From Micromonospora polyrhachis (lineage in GTDB: Bacteria; Actinomycetota; Actinomycetes; Mycobacteriales; Micromonosporaceae), in the NCBI RefSeq assembly GCF_014203835.1, contig NZ_JACHJW010000001.1, forward strand, positions 3,732,501 through 3,796,500: 64,000 nucleotides of DNA. The letters are read 5' to 3'. Positions 50,956-59,930 of this stretch are shown here, in pieces; within the stretch, counting starts at the first letter, position 1, and each line of letters starts with the position of its first letter. The notes under the pieces were generated by a model that had not been told where the DNA came from, did not search any database, and worked only from the letters and a program-made list of their open reading frames with translations. The position numbers and the translations under genes were made by a program.

Positions 50956-50978
50956 CGGCTAATAATTAGCCGGCTAAT
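50956..50978. promoter_or_regulatory. overlapping palindromic operator for MarR
   Basis: CGGCTAAT-A-ATTAGCCG (50956-50972) and ATTAGCCGGCTAAT (50965-50978) share the middle half-site, giving three half-sites in alternating orientation. It ends 12 bp before the SDR start GTG and is probably bound by one or two MarR dimers. Confidence 0.8.
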
Positions 50979-50990
50979 GAAAGGCTTCCT

Positions 50991-51749
50991 GTGGAGACAG
51001 ACCTCAAGGGCAGGGTCGCGTTCGTCAGCGGCGGCTCGGGTGCGATCGGGCGAGCCGTCGCCATCGGCCTCGCCGCCGAAGGAGCGGCCGTCGCCGTGTC
51101 CTGGCACTCCGGCCAGGAACGGGCGCAGGAGGTGGTCGACACCATCTCGCAGGCTGGCGGCCACGCCATCGCGGTCCGCCTGGACCAGAGCGACCACTCG
51201 TCCGGGCACACCGCCCTCGACCAGGTACGACAGGAACTCGGCCCGGTGTCCGTACTGGTGGCCAACGCGGTGCAGTGGCCCTCCCGGGAACTCGGGGAGA
51301 TCGAAGGGCTGACGGCATCACTGACCACCAACACCATCGGTACGGCGGCCCTGATCGACGCCGCGTTGCCCGAGATGCGTGCCGCTGGCTGGGGCCGGAT
51401 CGTCATCGTCTCCACGGACATCGTGGAGCAGCCGATGGCCGGTCCGCTCAGCTACGCCGTCGCCAAGGGTGGGCTGGAGACGGCAGCCCGGGTGCTCGCG
51501 GTCCGGGAGGCGCGGCACGGCATCCTCACCAACGTCGTACGACCCGGGTTCACTCTCACCGAACGGGCTCTGACCACGCCCTTCCTCGGCCAGAAGGCGG
51601 TGGACAGCGAGTCGGCGAAGACACCCACCGGGCGGATCTGCACCCCGGAAGACGTCGCCTCGGCAGTGCTCTACCTCGGCTCCGGTGCCAACGGCCACGT
51701 CAACGGTCAGGTGCTCTCCGTCGCCGGCGGTCGGGAACTCGTCCGCTGA
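50991..51749 (+). CDS. SDR family oxidoreductase
   Basis: A 252-residue classical short-chain dehydrogenase from GTG 50991. Cofactor motif is VSGGSGAIGRAVAIGL (about 12-27, replacing TGxxxGxG by GGSGAIG), with VANAVQWP where NNAG is usual (about 88). Catalytic Ser is in IVIVSTDIVEQ (about 139) and YxxxK is in LSYAVAKGG (Tyr152/Lys156 approximately). The C-terminus GHVNGQVLSVAGGRELVR is typical. It is controlled by the divergent MarR protein. The substrate is unknown. Its final 22 bp, including the stop, are duplicated directly afterwards. Confidence 0.92.
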   Translation: METDLKGRVAFVSGGSGAIGRAVAIGLAAEGAAVAVSWHSGQERAQEVVDTISQAGGHAIAVRLDQSDHSSGHTALDQVRQELGPVSVLVANAVQWPSRELGEIEGLTASLTTNTIGTAALIDAALPEMRAAGWGRIVIVSTDIVEQPMAGPLSYAVAKGGLETAARVLAVREARHGILTNVVRPGFTLTERALTTPFLGQKAVDSESAKTPTGRICTPEDVASAVLYLGSGANGHVNGQVLSVAGGRELVR

Positions 51750-51772
51750 CGGTCGGGAACTCGTCCGCCGAC
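51729..51772 (+). repeat. tandem duplication of the SDR gene's last 22 bp
   Basis: GGTCGGGAACTCGTCCGCTG plus AC at 51729-51750 is repeated at 51751-51772 with one difference (T to C). That change converts the TGA stop into CGA in the second copy. Confidence 0.9.
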
Positions 51773-51882
51773 GGCCGGGGCGGAAGCCCTGGGAAATCGG
51801 TCACACCCCGGCCAGAAGGTGGGATGACCTTCCAGGGAAGCGGACGGTGAGTCGTAGACTCGTCGGCAACACAACTGAATAC

Positions 51883-52013
51883 CTCATCCAGAGGGGCTGA
51901 GGGATACGGCCCGTTGACGCCCCGGCAACCACTTCGCGGACTCGATGATCGAGGCCAGGCGAGGCAGGTGCCAAATCCGTCCCCGTCGCACCGTGCGGCG
52001 TGGGAAAGATGAG
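51883..52013 (+). promoter_or_regulatory. SAM-I (S-box) riboswitch upstream of threonine synthase
   Basis: The consensus core is readable: P1 arms CTCATC (51883-51888) and GATGAG (52008-52013), then CAGAGGGGCTGAGGGATACG, GGCCCGTTGACGCCCCGGCA with the conserved GGCAACC, and AGGTGCCAAATCC. The 3' P1 arm runs straight into the ribosome binding site (GAGAGGACGG) 15 bp before the thrC ATG, so control is probably translational: SAM binding stabilises P1 and hides the site. Finding it before threonine synthase instead of a methionine gene is notable. Confidence 0.9.
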
Positions 52014-52027
52014 AGGACGGCCTCGAC

Positions 52028-53320
52028 ATGACGTCGATCATCGACGCGACCCCCACCCAGCCCAGCACCGCCGCCAACCCCGCGCGGGCCCTCGTCTGTC
52101 GCGGCTGCGGTGCGGAGTATCCCCTGGTCGCCCAGCACGCCTGCTACGAGTGCTTCGGTCCGCTGGAGGTCGGCTACGACCAGGCGGCGCTGGCCCGGGT
52201 CACCCGCGCCGACATCGAGGCCGGCCCACAGAACCTGTGGCGGTACGCCGCACTGCTGCCCGCCGGGCAGGACCCGGCCAGCCGGGTCACCCTCGATCCC
52301 GGCCTCACCCCGCTGGTCGCCGCCCCCGGACTCGCCGCCGAGCTGGGCATCCGAGCCCCCCTCTGGGTCAAGGACGACAGCGCCAATCCCACCCACTCGT
52401 TCAAGGACCGGGTGGTCTCGGTCGCGCTGACCGCCGCCCGAGGGCTCGGCTTCACCCGGTTCGCCTGCGCCTCCACCGGCAACCTGGCCAACTCGGTCGC
52501 CGCCCACGCGGCCCGCGCCGGCGTACCGTCGATCGTCTTCATCCCCGGTGACCTGGAACAGGGCAAGGTGGTGACCACCGCCGTGTACGGCGGTGACCTG
52601 GTCGCCATCGACGGGTCGTACGACGACGTCAACCGGCTCTGTAGCGAACTGGTGGAGACCGACGAGTTCGAGGACACCGCGTTCGTCAACGTCAACGTGC
52701 GGCCGTACTACGCCGAGGGTTCCAAGACCCTCGGGTACGAGGTGGCCGAGCAGCTCGGCTGGCGGATTCCCGAGCAGGTCGTCATCCCGATGGCCAGCGG
52801 CGAGCTGCTGACCAAGATCGACAAGGCGTTCAGCGAGTTGGTCGAGATCGGACTGGTCGAGGCACCGGCCAACGGCTGGCGGGTCTTCGGGGCCCAGTCG
52901 GCGGGCTGCAACCCGATCGCCGCCGCCCTGCACGCCGGCACCGACGTGATCACCCCGGTCCGGCCGACCGGCATCGCGAAGTCGCTCAACATCGGTGACC
53001 CAGCCGCCGGGCTGTACGCGTTGGAGGCGGTGCGCCGTACCGGCGGCTGGATGGAGTACGCCGACGACGACGAGATCCGCGACGCGATCCAGCTGCTGGC
53101 GCGTACGACGGGGGTGTTCGCCGAGACCGCGGGCGGTGTCACCGTGGCGGTGCTGCGCAAGCTGGTGGCGAGCGGCAAGCTCGACCCGGAGGCCGAGACG
53201 GTGGTCTACAACACCGGTGAAGGGCTCAAGACCATCGACGCGGTGGCGGGTCAGGTCGGCCCGACGTACCGGGTGAAGCCGTCGTTGCGGGCGGTGCGCG
53301 ACGTCGGTCTGCTCGGCTGA
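52028..53320 (+). CDS. thrC: threonine synthase
   Basis: A 430-residue PLP enzyme converting O-phosphohomoserine to threonine. The N-terminal zinc-ribbon-like extension has CRGCGAEYPLVAQHACYECF (C24, C27, C39, C42), usual in this thrC subgroup. The PLP Lys is K126 in NPTHSFKDR; STGNLANSVAAHAARAG binds phosphate; MASGELLTKIDKA and ETAGGVTVAVLRKL follow. Family length and order are normal. A SAM-I riboswitch lies immediately upstream, linking threonine output to the S-adenosylmethionine level. Whether this is the only thrC of the genome cannot be seen here. Confidence 0.95.
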   Translation: MTSIIDATPTQPSTAANPARALVCRGCGAEYPLVAQHACYECFGPLEVGYDQAALARVTRADIEAGPQNLWRYAALLPAGQDPASRVTLDPGLTPLVAAPGLAAELGIRAPLWVKDDSANPTHSFKDRVVSVALTAARGLGFTRFACASTGNLANSVAAHAARAGVPSIVFIPGDLEQGKVVTTAVYGGDLVAIDGSYDDVNRLCSELVETDEFEDTAFVNVNVRPYYAEGSKTLGYEVAEQLGWRIPEQVVIPMASGELLTKIDKAFSELVEIGLVEAPANGWRVFGAQSAGCNPIAAALHAGTDVITPVRPTGIAKSLNIGDPAAGLYALEAVRRTGGWMEYADDDEIRDAIQLLARTTGVFAETAGGVTVAVLRKLVASGKLDPEAETVVYNTGEGLKTIDAVAGQVGPTYRVKPSLRAVRDVGLLG

Positions 53321-53419
53321 GTGTTCCGGCCGGCTCGGCTGGCGTTCCTGACTGTCCAGCCGGGAACGCAACTGTCCAGCCGGGAACGCAACTGTCCAGC
53401 CGGGAACGCAACTGTCCAG
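53312..53419 (+). repeat. repeats over and after the thrC stop codon
   Basis: First, an imperfect 22-bp duplication (CTCGGCTGAGTGTTCC at 53312; CTCGGCTGGCGTTCC at 53334) spans the stop. Then ACTGTCCAGCCGGGAACGCA repeats exactly at 53351, 53371 and 53391, with a partial fourth copy at 53411. Confidence 0.85.
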
Positions 53420-53689
53420 TTGAGTGCGCGGCTTCGCCCGGTTCACGTTAGAAGTTGCACAAAGCGAATGCCGTACGTAGTTGCTTCTTCTCCGTCGGTA
53501 GAAAAATAGCCCGCCGAGGGGTTGACGGTGGCACCTGCGCGGCGCAAGATGCTCGGTGCGGGGGGACGCATCGCCGTAGACTTTCGAGTTCTTACGACCC
53601 GACGCCGGAGGCGTTGTGCGAGCGTCCCCTCGACCAAACTTCTCAGAACTCCTACTGGCTCGGCCTCGTTGCCGCCAGGCCCAGCGCCG
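53420..53689. other. gene-free region beyond the RHS gene
   Basis: No convincing gene on either strand. In particular there is no immunity-protein candidate directly downstream of the RHS toxin-like C-terminus. The region has no clear hairpin. Confidence 0.5.
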
Positions 53690-56600
53690 TCACTTCCATG
53701 GCCAGTTTCCCTGCACGCCCTTGTAGCCGGTCATCCGTACCGGCGGGCTGATGTAGCCCCAGATCAGCTTGTTCGCGCCCGCCCGGGCCGTTCTCGGGTC
53801 GATCCGCTGCTTCTTCACCGCGCCCGGCCGGCCGCGATTGCCGCCGATCGTGGTGATGGTGCCGTCCTTGTGGACCTTGGTAACGAACTCCACGTGGCCG
53901 TCGCTGCCCGGCTTGCCGAAGACCACGATGTCGCCGGGCCGGGGATCACTGTGTTTGCCCTTGTTCCTGCCCCAGTTGGTGGCCCAGGCGGCACTGCTCG
54001 ACGGAAGATCCTTCGGGTTGACCCCGGCCTTGACCAGGACCCAGGTGGCGAAGACCGCACACCAGGCCGTCTCCGCATTCGCGTTCTTGAACCAGTCGCC
54101 GAACATCTTGGTGTAGAGCTTCTCACCGAGCATCTGCCGGAGTTCCTTGTAGTACTTGTCGAACTCGCGCTCGGGGATGTTCTCGAAACCGCCGTACTTC
54201 TTGGCCAGCTTCTGGGCTCGCTTCCACTCCTTCTCGGCGATCTTCACGATCCGCTCGCGTAGCTCCTGGTCCTTCTTCCCGACCAACCGCGGATCGGGCT
54301 TCGGTTCCGGCTTTTTGGCCTTCTTGCGGGCCGCACTGGTGGTCAGCAGGCCGTCCGGGTCGGTGAAGGTGGTCGGATTGTTGTTGGCGTAGGCGAAGCC
54401 GTCCATCTGCTGTGGATCGTCGGTGTCGATCAGCGGGTCGACCGAGATGAACCGTCCGGTCTCCGGGTCGTACTCGCGGGCACCGAGATGGGTCAGCCCG
54501 GTCGGATCGACGGTGCCGCCGACGAAGCCACGTTCCCCGGGCCAGTCCGGCACGGCACCGCCGCGTGGACCGCCGAACGGCAGCAGGTAGCGCCGGGTGA
54601 CCTGGTGGGTGGTCGCGTCGATGGCGAGCTGCCCGGTGCCGTGCTGATCCGGCACCAGCCAGGTCAGCTTTCCGCCGGTACGCACCCCGACCGTGCCGCC
54701 GCCGAAGGTGTAGTAGCGGGTCCCGGCCACCGAGCCGTCGGCCAACCGCAGTTCGGTGTCGCCGAGGTAGACGGTGGTGCCCTCGGAATCACGGCGGATC
54801 AACCGGTTGCCGTCCGCGTCGTAGAGATACGACGTGGTGCGCCCCGCCTCGGTGACCGTGACGAGGTGCCCCTCCGCGTCCCAGGACAGCTGCTGCCCGA
54901 TCCCGGCCACGGTACGGCTGGTGGTGTTGCCGTCCGGGTCGTAGGCGTAGCTGTCCGTCCGTGGGCCGCCCGTGCCGCTGGTGACGACCGTGCGCAGCGT
55001 ATGCGGCTGGGGCTCGCCGGCGGCCGGATAGGTGTAGGACCGGGTGGTGTCCCCGCTGGTCGTGTGCCGGACCTCGGAGGTCCGGTTGCCGACCTTGTCG
55101 TAGCCGTACGAGTGCCAGTACGCCGCCGGCCCACCCAGCGCGGCGACACTCGGCTCCGCCGCACAGTCGCCCGAGGCGGGAGTCCAGGCCGCGACCAGCC
55201 GCCGAAGCGCGTCGGACCGGAAACACTGGACGTCGGAGACGGCGGTGTCGGCGATCCGGGTCACGTTGCCGGCCGGGTCGTAGTGGTAGCCGACCGAGGA
55301 GACCGTCGTCTGCGTGGTGCCGGTCGTCAACCTCGTCTGCGCCGTCGCCTGCCGTCGGGTGTCCGCCTCGTAGCTGAACTCCCGTACCACCTGCGCCGAC
55401 GCGGCCCCCAGGGTCACCGACCGCAACTCGGCCAACTCGGTGTACGCCGCCGACTGGACGAGAGCGGTGGACCCCGTACCCAGGGTCGTCGGCAGGCTCA
55501 CCGGCCCGGAGCTGTAGCCGTGTCGCAGGGTCTCCGCCGGCAGGTCACCGGCGGCCGGCAACTGCGCGGTGGTGAGTTGACCGGCCAGGTTGTAGCCGAA
55601 CCGGGTCTCGTACCGCCCCGCCAGGGCCCCCTCCGCCGCCGGTATCACCACGGCGGTGCCGGTCGGCCGACCGGTCGCGTCGTAGCCGAGCACCTCGCTG
55701 CGGTAGGCGTTGCCACCGGAGTAGCGGACCGCGCCGGCGACCAGCCCCCTTCCACCCGGGGCCGTGTCGTAGCTCCACTCGGCCAACTTCGGCCCGGTCG
55801 TCGTGCCCTCGTGGGTGGCGGTCCGGCGACCGAGGGCGTCGTAGGTGTAGGCCAGGGTCCGACCCCGCCCGTCGGTGGCCGAGGTCATCCGATCCTCGTT
55901 GTCGTAGGTCGAGACGTTCACCCCGGCATCCGGGTCCTCGGAACGCACCTTACGGCCGCGCAGGTCGTAGAAGTGCCGCCATACGTTGCCGGCCGGATCG
56001 GTGACCGTCGCGATCTCTCCGGCCCGCGTGTACGTGTAGCGCGTCGCCTCGTACGGGCCGGTCGGCGTGCCGCCGGTGTACTGGCGTAGCTCGGTCACCC
56101 GATCCAACCCGTCGAGGATCTTCGTCGTCGCCGGCTCCCCGGCCGGTGGGGCGGTGGTCACCGAGTTGTGGCCGTACGAGGTGGTGGTCCGCCACTTCTC
56201 CACACCGGTGGCGAGGAGGATCTCCGCCACCTCGCGGTTCGCACCGTCGTAGAGGTACCTCGTCTGGGCCGGCACCGCCGAGTCCGCCACGTTCACCAGC
56301 GTGCCGCCCGGCCCGCCCTGGTTGTTCCAGTACGGCGCGTTGACCCGGTCCACCCGGCCGTAGTGGTCGTATCGGTGGTCGGTGACGATCCGCCCTCCGG
56401 ACGGGGAGGGCGACTGCGTCTGTCGCTCCCTGAGCAGGCCGTCGTAGAGGGTGAAGCTGCTCTGGTAGCCGCTGCCGTCGGCCAGCAGTGCCTTCGTCTC
56501 CACCACCGAGGGGCCACTCGTCCGGATGGTGTAGACGAACTCCGTGGTGGGACTCTGGCTCGCCCGGATCCGCCCCGGTGCCCAGGCCCGGGACATCCGG

Positions 56601-59600
56601 CCGAGCGGGTCGTAGGTCATCTCGGTGACCTGGTTGTTCGCGTCGGTCGTCTTCACCGGCAGCCCGAGGAGCCGGTCGAAGGTGGTCGTGACGACGTGGC
56701 CGAGCGGGTTCGTGACCGTGGTGACCGTGGGCTGCGCGCCGGTCGCCGGCTGGTAGGTGGTAGTGGTCTTGTTGCCCACCCCGTCGTACTTCTCGACCAC
56801 CCGACCGTGTGCGTCGTACGCCATCCGCTCGGTCTCGACGTAGACCGGCCCGTTGTCGTACGAGGTCGCCTCCTCGACCCGGGTCACGTCGCCGATGCTG
56901 GGTGGCGTGCCCCAGACGGTCGCCCCGTCGTAGTAGAAGCGGCTGTCGGCGACGAGGTCGGCGGGGTACGACGGGTCCTGGTCACACCGTACGCCCACCT
57001 TCTCGACCCGGGCCTCGGCGTCCAGGACCCAGCCGGTCGCGTTGTCCACGTAGGTCACCCGAATGCAGAGGTCGTCCTCGGCTACCGAGACGTCGCCCAG
57101 GTCGGTGGTGCGGATGAGCCGGCCGTGCGTGTCGTACTCGTTACGGACCTCGGTGGTCCGGGTGGAGTTGGCCGACGTGATCGTCTTCTGGCTCGTCTTC
57201 TCGCCGGTCAGGTAGGCGTCCAACGCGCCGATGCTGCGGTTACGGCTGGCCGTCCTGCGGATCTGCATCGGCTCGGAGAGCTGCCGCTCCACCGCGCTGC
57301 CGCCGACCCCGTTGAAGATGATCGTCTCTCGTACGGCACCCCGCCAGTACGGATGGTCGTCGACACTGCCGCCCTGCGAGTCGACGACCTTGACGTTCTT
57401 CACCGTCCCGTCGCGGTTGCGGTCGCCGTTCATCCCGCGCAGGAACAACTGCTCGGTGAGGGCCTGGGTGCCCAGGGCCGGGTTACCGGTGCGTACCCGT
57501 ACCTTCTGGTATCCGCGCCACTGGTTCCAGTTCCGGTCGGCTGTGGCGGTGGTGTCCGAGTCGTCGTACCGCCATGCGGCGCCGCCGACGTACTCGTAGT
57601 CGGTCACCTGGTCCGGGTTGCCGCCCACCAGGTCCCGCTGCGTGACCCGGTTCACCACGTACTTGTAGAACACGTCCGGACCGCCGTAGGGCGCGGGGAG
57701 GTCGCTGTGGGGATAGCAGCGGCTCACGTTCTGGTCCGGGATGATGTACGGTTCGCCGCCGCACTGTGGGTTCGAGTAGGTCACCTCGACCCGTCCGCCG
57801 CTCTCGCTGTTGATCGCCGACACCCGCCACTTGTAGAGGGACGGAAAGCTCTCGTTGGAGTTGTGCCGGTTGGCCAGGGACACGCCAGCGAAGGTCACCT
57901 CGGGGAGACTCACGGTGCCGCCGACGTGTCCGGTGTGCACGATGCCGTTGAGCCACAACGACCGGCTCGCGTCGTTCTCCTCGCCCCAGGGCTCGCTGGC
58001 CGGGTACGGGTCGGGGTACGTCTGGCGCAGGGTCCACGAGTCGACGCTGGCGTAGCCGGAGCCGTCGTGCACCTGGGTGGTCACCGAGGCCAACCGCTTG
58101 CCGGTCCAGAAGGTCGGTTCCCAGTAGTACGTGCACGAGCTGGCACAGTGCTGGTCCCAGGGTGTGTCCGGCCAGTTCTTCCAGTTGGCCGAGTTCGCCG
58201 GGTCGCAGGCGGTGCCCGAGGTACGGCATCGGTCGGCCGCCGTGAACACCACCCGGGCCGGGGCCGTGGTCGTGTAGACCGCGCCGTCGCGCTGCCCGTA
58301 GTCGATCCGGGTCAGGTAGCCGCCCCGGGTGTAGGCGGTGGTCTGCCCGAAGTAGGGGTTGCCGTTCCAGCGGCCGTAGGAGTTGCTCTCCTTCTGGTAG
58401 TGGTACGAGAGCACGTCACCGTGCCGGTCCACCACGTAGTCCAGGTTCCACCGGTACGCCTGCTGACACCAGGAGGTGGCCGGGGTGCCCGTCCGGCACG
58501 GCTCGCCCGCGTGGTTGCCGAAGACCGGTGCGGTCCAGGTCGACTGGGTCTCCGGTCGACCACTGCTCCAACCCGGCAGGCGGTTCAGCCCGAAGTAGTA
58601 CTGCGTGCCGTCCCGTGAGGTCAGCCGCCAGTACTCGCCGTCGTTGTCGCCGTTGGTGGCGCCGGTCAGCAGCTCGACCCGCCAGCCGCTGTCCTCCTGT
58701 GCGCGCCAGGTGCCGGTCGCGTCGTCGCGGACGAGTTCGCCGCCCACGCCGCTGAAGACCGCCGTGGCGTTGTGCGAGACCCAGCACTGGTCCTGCGTAC
58801 CCGCATTGCCGCCGGTGTCCTTGTGGCACGGTCGGTACGACCGCTGGATGTAGCCGGGCGCGAGATCGAAGCCCTCGCCCACCCAGGAGGGCTGGTTGTT
58901 CGAGGAGCCCATCCGTCCGTCCACCCCGCCCGACGAGTACGACAGCGCGAGCTCGGGCTTCGGACCGGGCATGACCGGCACCTTGAGCGGGTAGGACCAG
59001 GTGAAGTCGCCGGACTGTAGACCGACCTGCCAGCGTGCCGACGGGGTCAGTTCGGCGGCGGAGAAGGAGCCGGTGCTGCCCGAGGGGGCGGCGAGTACGG
59101 CGTAGAGGACCGACCCGGTGTTGGGAACCTCCACCCCGGCGCTCAACCGGCTGGTGGTGAAATGGTTACGGGTCTCGACTTCGCTGGTCTCGCCGGTGCA
59201 GTTCGGGGTCAGGGGGCCGGCTGGGGTGTCGAGGATGGTCTGTAGCACGCAGCCGGGTAGTCGGATGAGTCGAAGCCGAGCAGCGAACTCGCCACCGACC
59301 GCCGCCCGGAAGGCGGAGTAGTCCACCTCCAGCGGGACGCGACTCGGCTTGTCGACGGTGGGAGTGGACTCGCCTGACCGGCTCAGCCCGATCAGCAGCC
59401 CGGTGATGCCGAGGCGACGCGACTGGTCCTGTCCGAACACCTCGACCCGGACCCGGACCTTTCCCGTGTCGGACGTACCCAGCCAGATCGGCAGGTCGCC
59501 GGCCCGGCTCCGCGAGGGAGTCCCTGCTCGGGTGGCTGCGGCTGGCGTCGTGAGTTCCGCCGTGCCCGCCCTGGGCCAGCTGGCTACCGGGCTGGGACCG

Positions 59601-59806
59601 TTGGCGGCCAGTCGGGCCGGGTCCGGCGGTACGGGTTTCGCGGGCAGGGTGGTGCCGGTCACCGGCATCATCGTGGGGATACGGGTCCCGTCGGTACGGG
59701 CGGTGGTGGGAGCGCCGAGGGCGGGCGCGCCGCCCAGCGCCAGCGCTAACGCTGTCACGATGCCGACAAATGATGATTTTCTACGTGTGGACTGACTCCC
59801 GACCAT
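53690..59806 (-). CDS. secreted RHS/YD-repeat protein with CHAP-like C-terminus
   Basis: A 2038-residue protein; ATG 59806 gives a good signal peptide (GIVTALALALGGAPALGAP). After a beta-rich N-terminal half come many YD/RHS repeats (for example YDALGRRTATHEGTT, GRPTGTAVV, YLYDADGNRLIRRDSEG) and the RHS-core hallmark DPETGRFISVDPLIDTD then FAYANNNPTTFTDPDG at about nt 54340-54480. The C-terminal about 230 residues are a variable toxin-like domain with a CHAP/papain-like pattern: TAWCAVFATWVLVKAG (Cys), DGHVEFVTKV (His) and TTIGGNRG. It probably cleaves peptidoglycan or peptides. No immunity gene is adjacent. A LuxR gene precedes it on the same strand. Confidence 0.9.
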   Translation of the reverse strand: MVGSQSTRRKSSFVGIVTALALALGGAPALGAPTTARTDGTRIPTMMPVTGTTLPAKPVPPDPARLAANGPSPVASWPRAGTAELTTPAAATRAGTPSRSRAGDLPIWLGTSDTGKVRVRVEVFGQDQSRRLGITGLLIGLSRSGESTPTVDKPSRVPLEVDYSAFRAAVGGEFAARLRLIRLPGCVLQTILDTPAGPLTPNCTGETSEVETRNHFTTSRLSAGVEVPNTGSVLYAVLAAPSGSTGSFSAAELTPSARWQVGLQSGDFTWSYPLKVPVMPGPKPELALSYSSGGVDGRMGSSNNQPSWVGEGFDLAPGYIQRSYRPCHKDTGGNAGTQDQCWVSHNATAVFSGVGGELVRDDATGTWRAQEDSGWRVELLTGATNGDNDGEYWRLTSRDGTQYYFGLNRLPGWSSGRPETQSTWTAPVFGNHAGEPCRTGTPATSWCQQAYRWNLDYVVDRHGDVLSYHYQKESNSYGRWNGNPYFGQTTAYTRGGYLTRIDYGQRDGAVYTTTAPARVVFTAADRCRTSGTACDPANSANWKNWPDTPWDQHCASSCTYYWEPTFWTGKRLASVTTQVHDGSGYASVDSWTLRQTYPDPYPASEPWGEENDASRSLWLNGIVHTGHVGGTVSLPEVTFAGVSLANRHNSNESFPSLYKWRVSAINSESGGRVEVTYSNPQCGGEPYIIPDQNVSRCYPHSDLPAPYGGPDVFYKYVVNRVTQRDLVGGNPDQVTDYEYVGGAAWRYDDSDTTATADRNWNQWRGYQKVRVRTGNPALGTQALTEQLFLRGMNGDRNRDGTVKNVKVVDSQGGSVDDHPYWRGAVRETIIFNGVGGSAVERQLSEPMQIRRTASRNRSIGALDAYLTGEKTSQKTITSANSTRTTEVRNEYDTHGRLIRTTDLGDVSVAEDDLCIRVTYVDNATGWVLDAEARVEKVGVRCDQDPSYPADLVADSRFYYDGATVWGTPPSIGDVTRVEEATSYDNGPVYVETERMAYDAHGRVVEKYDGVGNKTTTTYQPATGAQPTVTTVTNPLGHVVTTTFDRLLGLPVKTTDANNQVTEMTYDPLGRMSRAWAPGRIRASQSPTTEFVYTIRTSGPSVVETKALLADGSGYQSSFTLYDGLLRERQTQSPSPSGGRIVTDHRYDHYGRVDRVNAPYWNNQGGPGGTLVNVADSAVPAQTRYLYDGANREVAEILLATGVEKWRTTTSYGHNSVTTAPPAGEPATTKILDGLDRVTELRQYTGGTPTGPYEATRYTYTRAGEIATVTDPAGNVWRHFYDLRGRKVRSEDPDAGVNVSTYDNEDRMTSATDGRGRTLAYTYDALGRRTATHEGTTTGPKLAEWSYDTAPGGRGLVAGAVRYSGGNAYRSEVLGYDATGRPTGTAVVIPAAEGALAGRYETRFGYNLAGQLTTAQLPAAGDLPAETLRHGYSSGPVSLPTTLGTGSTALVQSAAYTELAELRSVTLGAASAQVVREFSYEADTRRQATAQTRLTTGTTQTTVSSVGYHYDPAGNVTRIADTAVSDVQCFRSDALRRLVAAWTPASGDCAAEPSVAALGGPAAYWHSYGYDKVGNRTSEVRHTTSGDTTRSYTYPAAGEPQPHTLRTVVTSGTGGPRTDSYAYDPDGNTTSRTVAGIGQQLSWDAEGHLVTVTEAGRTTSYLYDADGNRLIRRDSEGTTVYLGDTELRLADGSVAGTRYYTFGGGTVGVRTGGKLTWLVPDQHGTGQLAIDATTHQVTRRYLLPFGGPRGGAVPDWPGERGFVGGTVDPTGLTHLGAREYDPETGRFISVDPLIDTDDPQQMDGFAYANNNPTTFTDPDGLLTTSAARKKAKKPEPKPDPRLVGKKDQELRERIVKIAEKEWKRAQKLAKKYGGFENIPEREFDKYYKELRQMLGEKLYTKMFGDWFKNANAETAWCAVFATWVLVKAGVNPKDLPSSSAAWATNWGRNKGKHSDPRPGDIVVFGKPGSDGHVEFVTKVHKDGTITTIGGNRGRPGAVKKQRIDPRTARAGANKLIWGYISPPVRMTGYKGVQGNWPWK

Positions 59807-59930
59807 GCCGCATCCCCCGGAGGTGTCTCGAAAATATCCGCTCCGATCGATGCTATTGGTGTTGTTCGTGCTGCCTAGACGGCCAGTGCGGACAGGTGGC
59901 CACAAGTGGCCGCCGGGGAGACGTCGTCGT

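Noticed and set aside
56168-58618. 816-codon plus-strand frame opposite the RHS gene
   Set aside because: Antisense shadow rich in Arg/Val/His; the RHS repeats on the minus strand explain the openness.
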